This document shows, one piece after another, positions 22,401 to 31,662 of a stretch of 32,279 bases of DNA; position 1 is the first letter of the stretch; the number at the start of each line of letters is the position of its first letter. Source of the stretch: Eremomyces bilateralis CBS 781.70. Lineage: Eukaryota; Ascomycota; Dothideomycetes; Eremomycetales; Eremomycetaceae. Both the position numbers and the translations under genes were made by a program. The stretch covers positions 17,929-50,207 of the forward strand of contig NW_022985109.1 in assembly GCF_010015585.1 (NCBI RefSeq), written 5' to 3'. Under the pieces are notes generated by a model that ran no database searches, was not told the origin of the DNA, and worked only from the letters and a program-made list of their open reading frames with translations.

Positions 22401-23145
22401 TAAATTGATTCTTATTATTATTATTATTAATAAATTAGAGGATAAAGAGGCTGGGAATCTAATATTAAGAGCTGTCCGTAACAGTCTTCATTAGAAATAT
22501 CCACTTCGGAACCGCGAATCGCCTAGAACGGTATTACAGCAGTCGGCATCGGAAATCAAGACGGTAGAATCCCGAATACTCCAACGGCTACAGCCTCAAG
22601 CGGTTCCCCTTCTGTCCGATATTAATCGGTACTTTGACAGTCCTCGAGTTAGCAATATTAATACTACAGATCCGAATTGGCTTTGTAACTGGTGGCGAGT
22701 ATACAAGGATGAACTGCCTCAAATGGCAGCAGCAGCAAGAGAGTATCTACCAATTCCATCGTTAGAGGTGTCAGTAGAACGATTATTCAATGCGGCAAGA
22801 GATATATTAGGTATCCGGAGATATTCGATGAAGGGTAAAACAATGCGGATGTTAATGTTGATAAATGATCCCTATGCAAAGCCCTAGAATTCCAGCAGCC
22901 AAGTTATCCAAAAATCTTTATAGAAATCAGATTGAAGCTAGTCCTAATGAAGTAGTTTACCGATTCACCGATTTCGCCGATATTGACAAAATTTAACGGA
23001 TAAAATATCGGTAGAATAGAAAGCTGCCGATATAAATCGGCGAATCGTATCCGTAAACCTGAAAGGTTAACGATATCGTATCCGTGCCGATATCGTATCC
23101 GCAAAATCGGGAAATCCGCCAATCGGGAACAGCCCTATACAGAGG

Positions 23146-23239
23146 GTGAATCCTCACTTAGTACTGTAGATTCCTCCTTCATAGCAACAATTCAATATTT
23201 GCCTCACGATTGGAGACTCCCTACAGTGAGACCCTTACA
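23146..23239. repeat. LTR-like repeat family 2, partial
   Basis: GATTCCTCCTTCATAGCAAC...AGTGAGACCCTTACA matches the right half of the repeat at 30832-31003. It immediately follows the hAT target duplication, so the hAT may have inserted into or beside this repeat. Confidence 0.65.
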
Positions 23240-23296
23240 CTGTTACACATACAAATAAATTGCGCCTTACCAAAGGTGCAATTAACCATAGTACAG

Positions 23297-23412
23297 TAGG
23301 TAGACCGTTTATACACAGATGTAAATAGTAGATCGTAGTACGAGAGATCTTTTTCTTTTCTCTTCAGCAATTCATCAGCGTTACCAGCTTACCAAGTCCT
23401 TCGTGGTTTGGG
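23297..23412 (+). repeat. Left terminal inverted repeat
   Basis: TAGGTAGACCGTTT...GTGGTTTGGG. The right partner begins TGGGTAGACCGTTT when read inward. Several mismatches are TA here against TG or CA there (RIP-like), e.g. AGTAG against AGCAG. Confidence 0.75.
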
Positions 23413-23534
23413 TCTATGATATATTTTACTCTGTAGCTTGATTTGCTGCTGAAATTTGGACGAAATAGCTGGAAATGTAAAATTTAGAAGACCCTTCGAT
23501 TGGAACACCAAACACCATACTCCGCTATATATAC

Positions 23535-25606
23535 TCATCCTGTTGAGGCACTGTTCAGGCCGTCCTGTATCCTTCGTCTTTTCGATGCTCCCTGCCCGTT
23601 TCTACCATCCAGTCCTGAATCATCTTCAAAATCTTCAAAATCTCGCCTGGTTTTCCCACGACGCTGTTCATCAATTTCAAGACATCTCCGTACACCACTC
23701 AAAGCGCTACCAACAGCACTTTGATCAGAATATACCGGATCAGAATCCCCTTCCCAAACTAGACCCTCAAGAAGTTCGTTCTCCCTCATTACACCTAACT
23801 TTTTACCATCAAAGCCGTGAGCGATCTGCCAATTATCGAGTAACGCGCCGAACGAGCCTATCTCCTTTCCAAGGCCGACCTCCATCTGGGACCAACAGTT
23901 TCCTTTCTCGCAGTAAAAGACACTCTCTCCCTCTTTTAAATCAGAAGAAACGAGTATCTCCCCTTTGCGCCGCCGCTCTTCTTTTCTTTGAGCATTAGCT
24001 AAGGCCACTTTGGCTCTGACTTGCAATTTTCCAAGCTCTTTTTTTCGCGAATCTTTGGTCCAGGAGGGGAGTGGCAAATCCACATCGTGGCTCAAGACTC
24101 GCTCCCACTTTCTACCAATGTTATACATTGAGCTCCAGTCCAAAAGAAAATTCTCTTCGCAGAACTTTTGCCATGACTTCAGATGGCCAAGCACGAAGGC
24201 CCTGTGCTCTGATATAGCCCAATTGTGTATTTGGTCTACTATCGATAGTAGCTCCCAGGCTTTCATTTCCGTAACGATACGGCCGCTCCATATTCGCTGG
24301 AAGACCTGGAGTTTAAGGGTTAGTTTCTGATTCCAATATGATACAGAACATGAGGGACGTACATAGACCGTATCGCTCATATCTTCCCTGCCAGCGAACT
24401 CGTTGGGTTCTTGATACCACCAGTCAGTTCCACAAGTAGTAGAGTTGTCTACTCGTGGTCGCCGGTATCCGACTAATACATGCCAATGAGCACCAAATGA
24501 AGTCAAAGCGAACACTTGGTACTTGTGGCTAGTAGAGGTTTGGTACACCCTTTTCTCGTAGTTCTCCTTTGGGCCAGGGGTACGCGCTAGGTTGTCCAGT
24601 AGATCGAGATACGTGGCTGCGGCCAGACAAGCCTGTCGGCGCGCGGTACGGCAATCTCCATCCCAGCCTTTGGCCTCGTAGACTGCAAAAGGAAATGCCA
24701 GCTGAGTTCGGCCCCAATGTGGATCGGCCAATAGTCCACACTTTGGGTGCAATAACACCCTCTCTAACGTGTCTTGGTGTAGCTGCTCAACGAATGCTGG
24801 AGATTGATGATCTGAGAATGTGGCCAGACCAAATGTTATATCTGGTATCCGGTGGATTATCTTCGATTCGCCGGTTAAGGTGCACCGAATAGCATCGGTT
24901 TTCTTTTTGAAAGTGTGATACCCATGCTTGTCCCTAGAAGAAACTGTTAGCGCTATTTTTGCAGTAAAGAGGGCAGAATTACATCGTCAGATATGGATCA
25001 TCCCTAATCTGACCGAATACATCAGACCAAGCATCTGCATCCCATGGGTATTCACTCTTTTTCCACAACTCATTGTTTCTATTATGCTCTGCAAATCTCC
25101 TCGCACGTCGCCTGCGATCGGCCTCCCGAGGGTCGTTCCAATTAAGGTCTTCTAGAGTAGGTATCCATATACTGCGACTAGATTTTACAAACATTGGTTT
25201 ATAAAACTGGTGATAGTATATTCCTCGTGCATTTAGCGCAAAATCTTTTCTAACGAGATCGAGTAACCCTGGTGGGTATTGTATCGTCGGATCGAGGAAG
25301 CTACGGGAGTTAGCGGTTTAAATCAATATTAGCGGGTTTATCTTACCGGCCAGTATTGTGGTAGAGTTCTTCAACTCTGTCCGCTTTCTCTTTATCAGTT
25401 CCCTTCATAGTCGCCATATTGACAGTACTAGGACGGATAACCACGTCTGTAACCTTGCACCCAAGGCCATCAAGAGTTCCATTTCGTTTAGCCTGAATTA
25501 TTTTCTTTTTCACATCTTGCATGTACTGCCTGTGAAATACTTTGTACTCTTTCTTGGTCATATTTTTAGGAAGTTGTGAAGAAAGGTCCTCCAAATGAGG
25601 TTCCAT
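23535..25606 (-). CDS. PD-(D/E)XK nuclease-like fungal protein, 658 aa, three exons
   Basis: The model is complement(23535-24933, 24983-25300, 25347-25606), with introns of 49 and 46 bp; both junctions close in frame. The nuclease signature is IPDITFGLATF (P223-D224) followed by FAVYEAKGWDGD (E279, K281), matching the PD...ExK core. Next come QACLAAATYLDLLD and TSFGAHWHV, as in uncharacterised fungal proteins annotated as PD-(D/E)XK nuclease-like. The N-terminal third is basic and coiled-coil-like, and a KRRR stretch near the C-terminus may be a nuclear signal. It shares a 453-bp divergent promoter with the transposase-type gene, and both lie between the inverted repeats, so it may be element cargo or an accessory factor. 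The target is unknown. The frame is intact. Confidence 0.8.
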
Positions 25607-26059
25607 TTTCTTTGCCGAAACTCGTTATTTGGGAAGCAGAATTATAGAGACGATAGATAAATCCCGAGCTTTTGTTACTTGTATTACTGACATATTTATA
25701 CACGGACGTGTGGCAAATCCGAACCTAGACGCTACAGCAAGCGCCCTAAGAAAGCTACGTGGGGAGTCTGGGAGAGACGTTTCTGCCTAGCGCCACATTA
25801 CGTCAGTGGTTTTCTTAGACATGGATGGGTAGAGAGTTAGGCAGTAGCTAGAGGGCTAATACGTAGTAAACCTGGCTGAATGTCAGGGTACGTAGACGAG
25901 CGTACAGCTCACCTGATGTTGGGTAAACCTCGGCAGACATAGGGAATTTTAAGGAACTCCCCTTAAAGCTCACCTTAGAAATATAAAGCTTAGATCACCT
26001 TTTCGACTCTACTGCCAACTTCTGTTTGTTGTTTTTCGACATCGGCAACTTGCTACCGC
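25607..26059. promoter_or_regulatory. Divergent promoter of the two element genes
   Basis: 453 bp between the two start codons. Minus-strand TATAAATA is at 25693-25700, about 90 bp before the nuclease-like gene. Plus-strand TATAAAG is at 25982-25988, 72 bp before the transposase-type gene. The rest holds no gene. Confidence 0.6.
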
Positions 26060-29000
26060 ATGGGTAACATGTTCCATACACGTTCAGAACGTATTCGCAT
26101 ACTAATACATTATAGACGGCTCGGAATCTGGTACGATGTCGACTCCAGACCCTGGAGTCGACGATGAACAGATCCTCGACCTGCTAAACGACGAAATACG
26201 CATAGCCAATACAGCGGAAGACCAAGGAGACAATGTAATTCGAAACACGTTTAGATCATGTTCCTGTATGCTTATGAACATGTTAGGATGTCCCTCAAGC
26301 CCTGACTATGCTGGCGAGGAATTCAAGGCCACCACTTACTACGCTTTTCTTAGAGTATACTACAGTACTTCCAGACTATCCTCAAACACATCCAGATGGC
26401 TATACATACTGTATAAATCTCCAAGGGGAAGAGCAGGCAGGGAAATGGACAGTAAGCTTAACGAATTCCTAATAGTTATATACTATTAAATACTAAATGT
26501 ACTTTATAAATAGATTCAATACGGCCATAGGATTCGGTATCCTGCTAACCGGACAAGGATTCCCTTTCTTGGAAATACGTTCGGGATGAAGAGTCACCTC
26601 CAGTGTACTGGTGTAAAGGTTTGCGAATACGTTTCGAACACGTTACGGAACCTACACCATACAACCACGTCTGAAGAGCTTTGGGAGCAGATTCGAGGAT
26701 CGCGTACGGGAATTGACCTCACAGAGCCAGACCTAAGGAAAAGATACTCGAATACGTTAGGAACAACCTCTTAACATGTTCTGAACCTAATACTAACTTG
26801 ATTAAGTCTCTATCTTGCCGCGCAGAAGAAATTCAATGCGAAGACAGCTTGTACAAATCAAGGCGATAGCTGCAAGCTTTTATTTCAGCTTAGCCATTAC
26901 CTGGTATCTTAATATCCTATAATATATCTATGTATCTTAAAAAGACTAATTCATTTAGGATGTTGCTGGTATCTACAATCCATATTTTAGATGCTCGAAC
27001 TCGACTCCAGAAACGCGTTCTAAACACTTTTTTAAAGCGATCGCAACCGACGGGCGTTATAATATTGATCATCTCTGTGAGTTAGTTAACGAGGGACAGG
27101 CGCAAGATCATCCGTCAGAAGAATGCGGTGTCATTGAAGGAAACCAAACCCGGAGACCTACATGCAGTAAGACCCTATTTCGAACGTGTTTATAATACGT
27201 TTCTAACGCGTTCTATAGATGTAGATCACTACCAGGGGCAAGGTAGGCTCGAATCGATAGGCTGCAACGTCAGATTTGTTGTCTTTATGCCTGAGGACCT
27301 TGTAGCAGTACCATATATGCTTTTTACATCTTATGGTACTCATACTCATCCACCACCGCCACCGTCAAAAGCCCCAACCAAGCTGTGTGACGAGGTTATT
27401 AGACTGATCAAACGGACAAGGGACGCGAAGTTAACTCTTGGTAAACGTATTCCTAACACGTTCTGAACATGGTCTAATACCGTATAGCGAAATTTATGCA
27501 AAGTGAGGCGCTCCGAGACTTCTGCCTACAGTATAATAAGGCTTCTTTAGCAGAAGTCCATCAGAGCTTTGGTAATATGGACCGGATTTCAGCCCTGATT
27601 CGTAAGGAGAGACTACTTCTAAATCCTCACGGAACCCATTTCCAAGGTGTAGTGTTTGAGAAGGGAATACATCATTCGATATTCGATTCCAGAAACTGTA
27701 TGTAATATACTTATAACATGTTCGGAACCGGCTACTAACGTAATAGGCATACATCCAAGAGATTTTTGACGACGGCAACGATATCATGATTATTTGTTTC
27801 TTCCAGCAGCAGGTCAAGCTTCTATTTCAACAAGATTCCTTCGAAGTTGATATGTCTTTCAAACGGATTCGACAAAAGGACATCAATGAGATCATTTTCG
27901 CAAATCTCATCCCATCACACGGAAAAAGTATGTCTTATTACGTTCCTAACGTATTCCGAACACGTTCCTAATACTATTAGTCATTACTTGGGGTCGCATC
28001 CTAACGAATATGGATTCCGTCCAAGGCTATCAGTTGGCCTTTGAGCGATTCTTCAGTACCGCTTCGAAAGTAGCGGAAACGCCTGTGAAATGGAAGCACG
28101 TCCATGAAACCGCCGTAAATTCCTTTTCTGCGGTAGTAATGGATATGTGTCCAAAACAGATGAAAGGTATGGAATTCAATTCTATATCCTATAAACTTAA
28201 TCCTAACGCGTTCGGAAAGGGTTCGGAAGGTATCTTAAAACCGTTGACCCCCAGCGCCGCTCTTGGGACTGGCACGCGCGCCGGACGGTCATATTTTGCC
28301 GTGTCCACTTCTTTCGCAGTATTGAGAAGCTTATCCGGGAAGACGAGGCAGGCTTAACGCTCCGTAGCCGCCTGCGGTCTTTACTTACGTGTAAGACACG
28401 GGATGAGTATTATCAGCTCTGCGATTTGATTACAGGTACGTTCCGAATAAACTGTAAACGAGTTTCGAACAGGTTCTAAACGTATTAGAGCACGAACGTG
28501 TTGAGATCCAGCAATGGGTACGTCATAAACGACACCCGGTTATCGCAGCAGGTCTAAACAGAGCTTGTTCCGATATGGATCCGAACGTGTTCGACAGTGT
28601 CCTAAAGCATACAAATGCCGTTGAGCAAGCCGCAAACAAATCATACGCGCCAGGCAAGCGACAAGACCTGCTTATCGCTATTAAACAGTAAGAATACGCG
28701 ACCGGAACATGTTCTATACTTACTATAAATGCGTTTAGTGCCCAGACTAGGGATAAGCGAGATCTCGACCAGTATCGTATACGGGAAGACCATAATATGA
28801 CCCACGTCCAACGGAATACAACGCTTCAAGCCCGATATGAGGAGCAAATGCGCAAAGACAGTGAGTTACATAGTAGTGGCTCTGTACCAAACAGGTTCTA
28901 AACATATTCAGAGCGTATTCAACTCAAAAGACGTAGAGTTGAACCGTCATTGGACCATAACGACGATGAGATCCTTACACTTGCGTCGTCGTCTGGTTAC

Positions 29001-29270
29001 GTACGGACTCCAAGTCGACGAGGATCAAGATCTCCGGCTTTAAGAGCTAGGAGGTCTGAGTCGGTCGGAACTAGCAATAGGCCAATAAGGTATTTATAAC
29101 GTACTTTAAACATGTTTCGATTATATTAACCTTCTAGTGAAAACTCTCTACCGCGCCTCCAGCGCGTAGCCGTAGAAAGGGAGCAAGACTTAGCTACGCG
29201 TAGACAAGAACTAGAGCTCCGCCAATTGGCCGCTCAGTGTCAAGGGCCCAAACCACAAAGGATTTGGTAA
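26060..29270 (+). CDS. MULE-like transposase-type protein, about 826 aa, 15 exons
   Basis: The start ATGG at 26060 is split by intron 1; exon 2 gives DGSESGTMSTPDPGVDDEQ. The exon model reads through to the stop at 29268-29270, inside the right inverted repeat. The N-terminal half has Cys/His elements (CTGVKVC; SYGTHTHPPPPP) like MULE zinc fingers. A DDE-type core is inferred: SFEVDMSFKR (D457), VVMDMCPKQMKG (D536) and KHTNAVEQAANK (E662), spaced as in MULE transposases. WVRHKRHPVIAAGL lies between, and a basic, Ser/Arg-rich, coiled tail ends the protein. All junctions close in frame except one: between 27697 and 27747 the canonical sites leave one extra nucleotide. That could be an inactivating change, an unusual splice site or a read error. 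The family name is from motif recognition, not a search. Confidence 0.7.
26064..29137 (+). other. Fourteen short introns of the transposase-type gene
   Basis: Introns at 26064-26115, 26235-26286, 26452-26513, 26756-26806, 26904-26958, 27167-27218, 27441-27487, 27698-27746, 27928-27980, 28167-28219, 28436-28488, 28688-28738, 28861-28911 and 29090-29137. Lengths are 47-62 bp, most 51-53. All have GT...AG ends; one donor is GTTAGG, the others GTA or GTG. Branch-site CTAAC or CTAAT is frequent and often fused to the palindrome, as CTAACGCGTTC. Two (28436 and 28861) end in nearly the same sequence, AACAGGTTCTAAAC then RTATT(C)AG. Confidence 0.7.
26066..29116. repeat. Dispersed palindromic motif AACRYGTT, 16 copies
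   Basis: Exact copies start at 26066, 26244, 26277, 26637, 26773, 27012, 27183, 27205, 27455, 27715, 27959, 28205, 28495, 28584, 28706 and 29109. Twelve are in introns and four in exons as modelled. The motif is often extended to GAACRYGTTC, and near-matches such as GAATACGTT and AACGTATTC add about ten more sites. About 0.2 exact copies are expected by chance in 3 kb. None was noticed in the neighbouring nuclease-like gene. Confidence 0.85.
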
Positions 29271-29362
29271 GCTGGTAACGCTGTTGAATTGCTAAAGAGA
29301 GAAGGAGAAGATCTCTCTCACTGCGATCTGCTATTTACATCTGTGGACAAACGGTCTACCCA
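29247..29362 (-). repeat. Right terminal inverted repeat
   Basis: Reverse complement partner of 23297-23412. It includes the last codons and stop of the transposase-type gene (PKPQRIW, then TAA at 29268). Confidence 0.75.
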
Positions 29363-29855
29363 TCCCTTCTGCCTTAGGCCGCAAGGCCACAACACACAGA
29401 CTGGGCAAAGCCCAAGACTGTCACAAATGGAGACGATTCGGAACATAGCCTGCTAGAGTTCGCCGCGGACCGATCCCTCAATAGCGGAATTAGGCATAAT
29501 ACAGATAGAGGAGTCGTCGACCTCCTCTTCGACTGGAAAAGGAATATGGCAGAAATCTGCGGGCCTCGCGCCGCCATCAGACCGGTGGGCGAGAATATCG
29601 GAGCAAATGTGCATGGCCGGGCTTGGGGAAACAGAAGAGAGGGATTTCTCAGAGTTAACCACTGCACCAAATGGACCACCTTATGGTACGCCCCCGCGCC
29701 ATAAGGCATCAAACTGAATTCACCCTCTACTTCAACTTCGATCCTTCGCAGGGATGCGATATCTATTCTCCAACTCCTTAAAGCACAAGGAAACCAAGAC
29801 CTACAAGCATCTCAACCGCTCTCCCCTTCACCGCCTTCCCACTTCTCATACCACC
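29363..29855. other. Spacer with an LTR family 1-like tail and an unexplained open stretch
   Basis: 29704-29750 (GGCATCAAACTGAATTCA...GATCCTTCGCA) resembles the right end of the family 1 LTR at 7432-7635. Between 29453 and 29662 the minus strand is open for 69 codons (e.g. SPSPAMHICSDILAHRSD) and looks coding-like. I do not recognise it; it could be a remnant of an element's internal region. Confidence 0.4.
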
Positions 29856-30802
29856 CTAAGCCCACATCTTCATCGGCTTCACGTTGCCCGCCGTATCCGA
29901 CGACGCAAACTGCCACCACCCGGGATGCCTCAGCATAAACACATTCGCCAACCCCATCTTCACTAGACCGGGAATTGGTGGCCAATTCATCCACAAACCG
30001 TCCTCAAACTCTCGATCCATATGCAGCAGCAAAAACACAAATACATCCGTGTACCCCGCATTCGTTATACTCGTCCTCCCCCAGTCCTCGAACGCCTTCG
30101 CCGCCTTTTCCGTCGGCTCCGGCCCGGCCGCCAGCGCTGCGATGGTCTTGATCTCCGAGTGAAAATGCGACTGAAACGGCTCAAGGAACGCGTCCATCTT
30201 GTCGCGGAGAGTCTGCGGCTTGAACGACGCCGGCTCCTGCGCGGAGGCGTGCAGGTAGTCGGACATCGTCTGGACGCCGGAGACGAAGGCCTCGTGCTCG
30301 CCAAGGGTGTCGTCGAAATAGCCGGGCTTCTTCATTTCGGCCTCGACGTGCGGGAAGAGGTCGCGTTCCTCGGCCTCGGCGTGCGAGATGACGAGCTTCG
30401 TCCACGCGCTGGCGTAGCCGATGAAGTTGGCGTGCTGGGCGGCGGGCACGGAAAGGGCTTGGTTGTAGATGCTATTAAAGCCGCGGAAGACGGCATTGTG
30501 CATCAAGGCCATATGGGAGGCGCCGGTAGTGAAGGTGTTGTTCTGGGAAAAGTTAGCGGCTTGCTTCACGCTCGCCAGGGGGGTAATCAGGTTGAATAAG
30601 CGGGTGAAGATAAATGGCGTACCTTTTTGGTCTCATATATGGGTGTATGCACAAGTGGGACCGGGCCCTCGACCCACGACTTGTCGACGGTACTAGACAT
30701 GGCTCTCTTATCCGTTTGCAGGTAGTAGTTGAAGGAGCCTCCGAGAATAAGCGCAGCGGTTATAGGAACACCAAAGGCGAGGATCGAGCGTAACCTAGGC
30801 AT
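29856..30802 (-). CDS. Hemerythrin-domain protein with N-terminal membrane anchor, 288 aa
   Basis: Two exons, complement(29856-30542, 30623-30802), with an 80-bp intron (GTACGC...GCTAACTTTTCCCAG) that joins YETKK to NNTFTTGASH in frame. Residues 6-24 (SILAFGVPITAALILGGSF) form a hydrophobic N-terminal segment, a likely membrane anchor or signal. The hemerythrin-like helical bundle follows. Candidate metal ligands are H70/H75, HAEAEE (H114, E118), H125-E129, GEHE (142-144) and SHFHSE. The family binds a di-iron centre or related cofactor and serves in oxygen, iron or redox sensing; fungal members of this length are mostly uncharacterised. The start at 30802 is chosen because it includes the hydrophobic segment. 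A second ATG at residue 35 (MSSTVDKSW) would give a soluble form. An LTR-like repeat begins 29 bp upstream. Confidence 0.85.
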
Positions 30803-30831
30803 GTATATGCGCACACTCCACCAAATGTACC

Positions 30832-31003
30832 TGTGATGGATCAGAGGTCCGCAGACCTGGATGCCTTGTGGCCCTGTGGCCCGTTTGCTCTGTAAACACC
30901 AGAACAGATAAACGCCTCGCACACCTTAGATAGATTCCTCCTTCATAGCAACAATTCAATGTTTGCCTCACGATTGGAGATTCCCGACAGTGAGACTCTT
31001 ACA
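30832..31003. repeat. LTR-like repeat family 2, longest copy
   Basis: 172 bp, TGTGATGGATCAGAGG...GAGACTCTTACA (TG...CA). Related pieces are at 5976-6115 and 23146-23239. Flanking 5-bp sequences do not match, and a Copia fragment abuts it directly on the right, so the locus has been rearranged. Confidence 0.75.
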
Positions 31004-31662
31004 GATCGTATGCTCTTTTCTCGTATTCGAAGGTTTTCCAGAGCCATTGTATGTCAGGGTTCGTCTCATTTCTAGATGGACTAGGAGGAAGAGCAGGATC
31101 CTTATGGACAGGTTGCTTTACTGCTTCCTTTCCTTCTGAGGCAGGGCTTTCGACGAAGGTTGGGTTGACGTAGTCCCAAACTTTGATGCGTTGGGCGTAG
31201 TTCTTGATCTCTTCGTACCAGTCGATCCAGTTGGTGATATCCTTCAACGGGTTCTGGATAGTGACCGTATAATTGGAATTGGTAGAAGAAGACATTGTGA
31301 AAATGTCGCTATAATAGGACAGTTCCTAGACGTAGGTAGGAATGGAGTCTCTCGGGATGTCGTCGAGGGACGCGGAAGCGGGCGGAAGACGATGCTTTGG
31401 CGGAGCAACGGTCTATATTAAGATCAATCGGAAAGCTGATATAGAGATCGAGCTTCAAGGCAAATTGGGCTTATAACTGTTGATCGTTTTGGCGTGTCAA
31501 TCAATCACGGAAACAATAGGATACCTGTTCAGAGGCAGTGAGATGCTTGTATTCGATCAGAAGTACATAGTTTACCTTGACGGGTATATATACCCAGGGC
31601 TTATGTAATCTTATGTAATCTACAAGGTGCGGTGACTAAGTAATAGCCGCGGAGTTCCGACA
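31004..31662 (-). mobile_element. Copia fragment (5' end only), same subfamily as the young element
   Basis: Minus strand: LTR 31478-31662 (185 bp), leader with priming site (about 31296-31477), and the beginning of gag (31004-31295). It is closely similar to the young element at 8967-14349. Only this end of the element is present, so it is broken; its left edge abuts the LTR-like repeat. Confidence 0.85.
31478..31662 (-). repeat. LTR of the Copia fragment
   Basis: TGTTGATCGTTTTGG...GAGTTCCGACA, 185 bp, near-identical to the reverse complement of 8967-9151. Confidence 0.85.

Larger units (their letters stand above)
17143..22426 (+). mobile_element. Tad-like LINE retrotransposon, RIP-damaged
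   Basis: The insertion is bounded by a 16-bp target duplication starting TTAATAAATTAG (17127-17142 and 22427-22442), which also lies in the hAT reading frame. It ends in an (ATT)n tail (about 22412-22426), typical of Tad-clade LINEs. Its 5' end is shared exactly, without gaps, with the partial copy at 31964-32279. The first 21 bp after the target duplication are not in that second copy. Open frames are broken throughout by TAG and TAA. Confidence 0.88.
15181..22887 (+). pseudogene. hAT transposase, broken and split by two insertions
   Basis: The N-terminal part starts at ATG 15181 (MALNENRAMV) and stays open for 82 residues, just short of the solo LTR. A BED-like stretch may follow at about 15660-15800. 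The RNase H-like core is clear at 16145-16630: LDIWTSKN carries the first catalytic Asp and ITGDNARNN the second. The frame then continues with scattered stops, mostly TAG, to the LINE insertion at 17143. After the LINE, the C-terminal dimerisation domain is readable at about 22500-22887: WWRVYKDELPQMA, then REYLPIPS and SVERLFNAARDILGIRR. The order and motifs are those of hAT transposases, which bind the subterminal repeats and excise the element. Scattered stops fit RIP damage. Confidence 0.88.
14858..23137 (+). mobile_element. hAT-superfamily DNA transposon with nested insertions
   Basis: The ends TAGGGGTGTTCCCGAT (14858) and ATCGGGAACAGCCCTA (ending 23137) are short terminal inverted repeats. 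They are flanked by a perfect 8-bp target duplication, TACAGAGG (14850-14857 and 23138-23145), the hallmark of hAT. Both subterminal regions are dense in CGATATCG / GCCGATAT / CGTATCC motifs. Inside are a solo LTR (15457-15656) and a LINE (17143-22426). Without the inserts and their target duplications the element would be about 2.8 kb. The transposase is interrupted, so this copy is not autonomous. Confidence 0.92.
23297..29362. mobile_element. Two-gene MULE-like DNA transposon bounded by 116-bp inverted repeats
   Basis: Inverted repeats at 23297-23412 and 29247-29362 align without gaps over 116 bp, with about 14 mismatches by eye. Between them lie two divergent genes: a PD-(D/E)XK nuclease-like gene on the minus strand and a MULE-like transposase-type gene on the plus strand, whose last codons fall inside the right repeat. 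The arrangement recalls two-gene Mutator elements. No direct target duplication was found at the repeat edges (ATAGTACAG before the left repeat, TCCCTTCTG after the right). The ends may therefore be slightly misplaced, or the element is old. Confidence 0.65.

Noticed and set aside
23288-29371. Target duplication around the 116-bp inverted repeats
   Set aside because: ATAGTACAG and TCCCTTCTG do not match, and shifting the ends by a few bases did not help.
30021-30599. Long plus-strand open frame, rich in Arg and Leu
   Set aside because: It is antisense to the hemerythrin exon, caused by high GC at third positions, with no domain.
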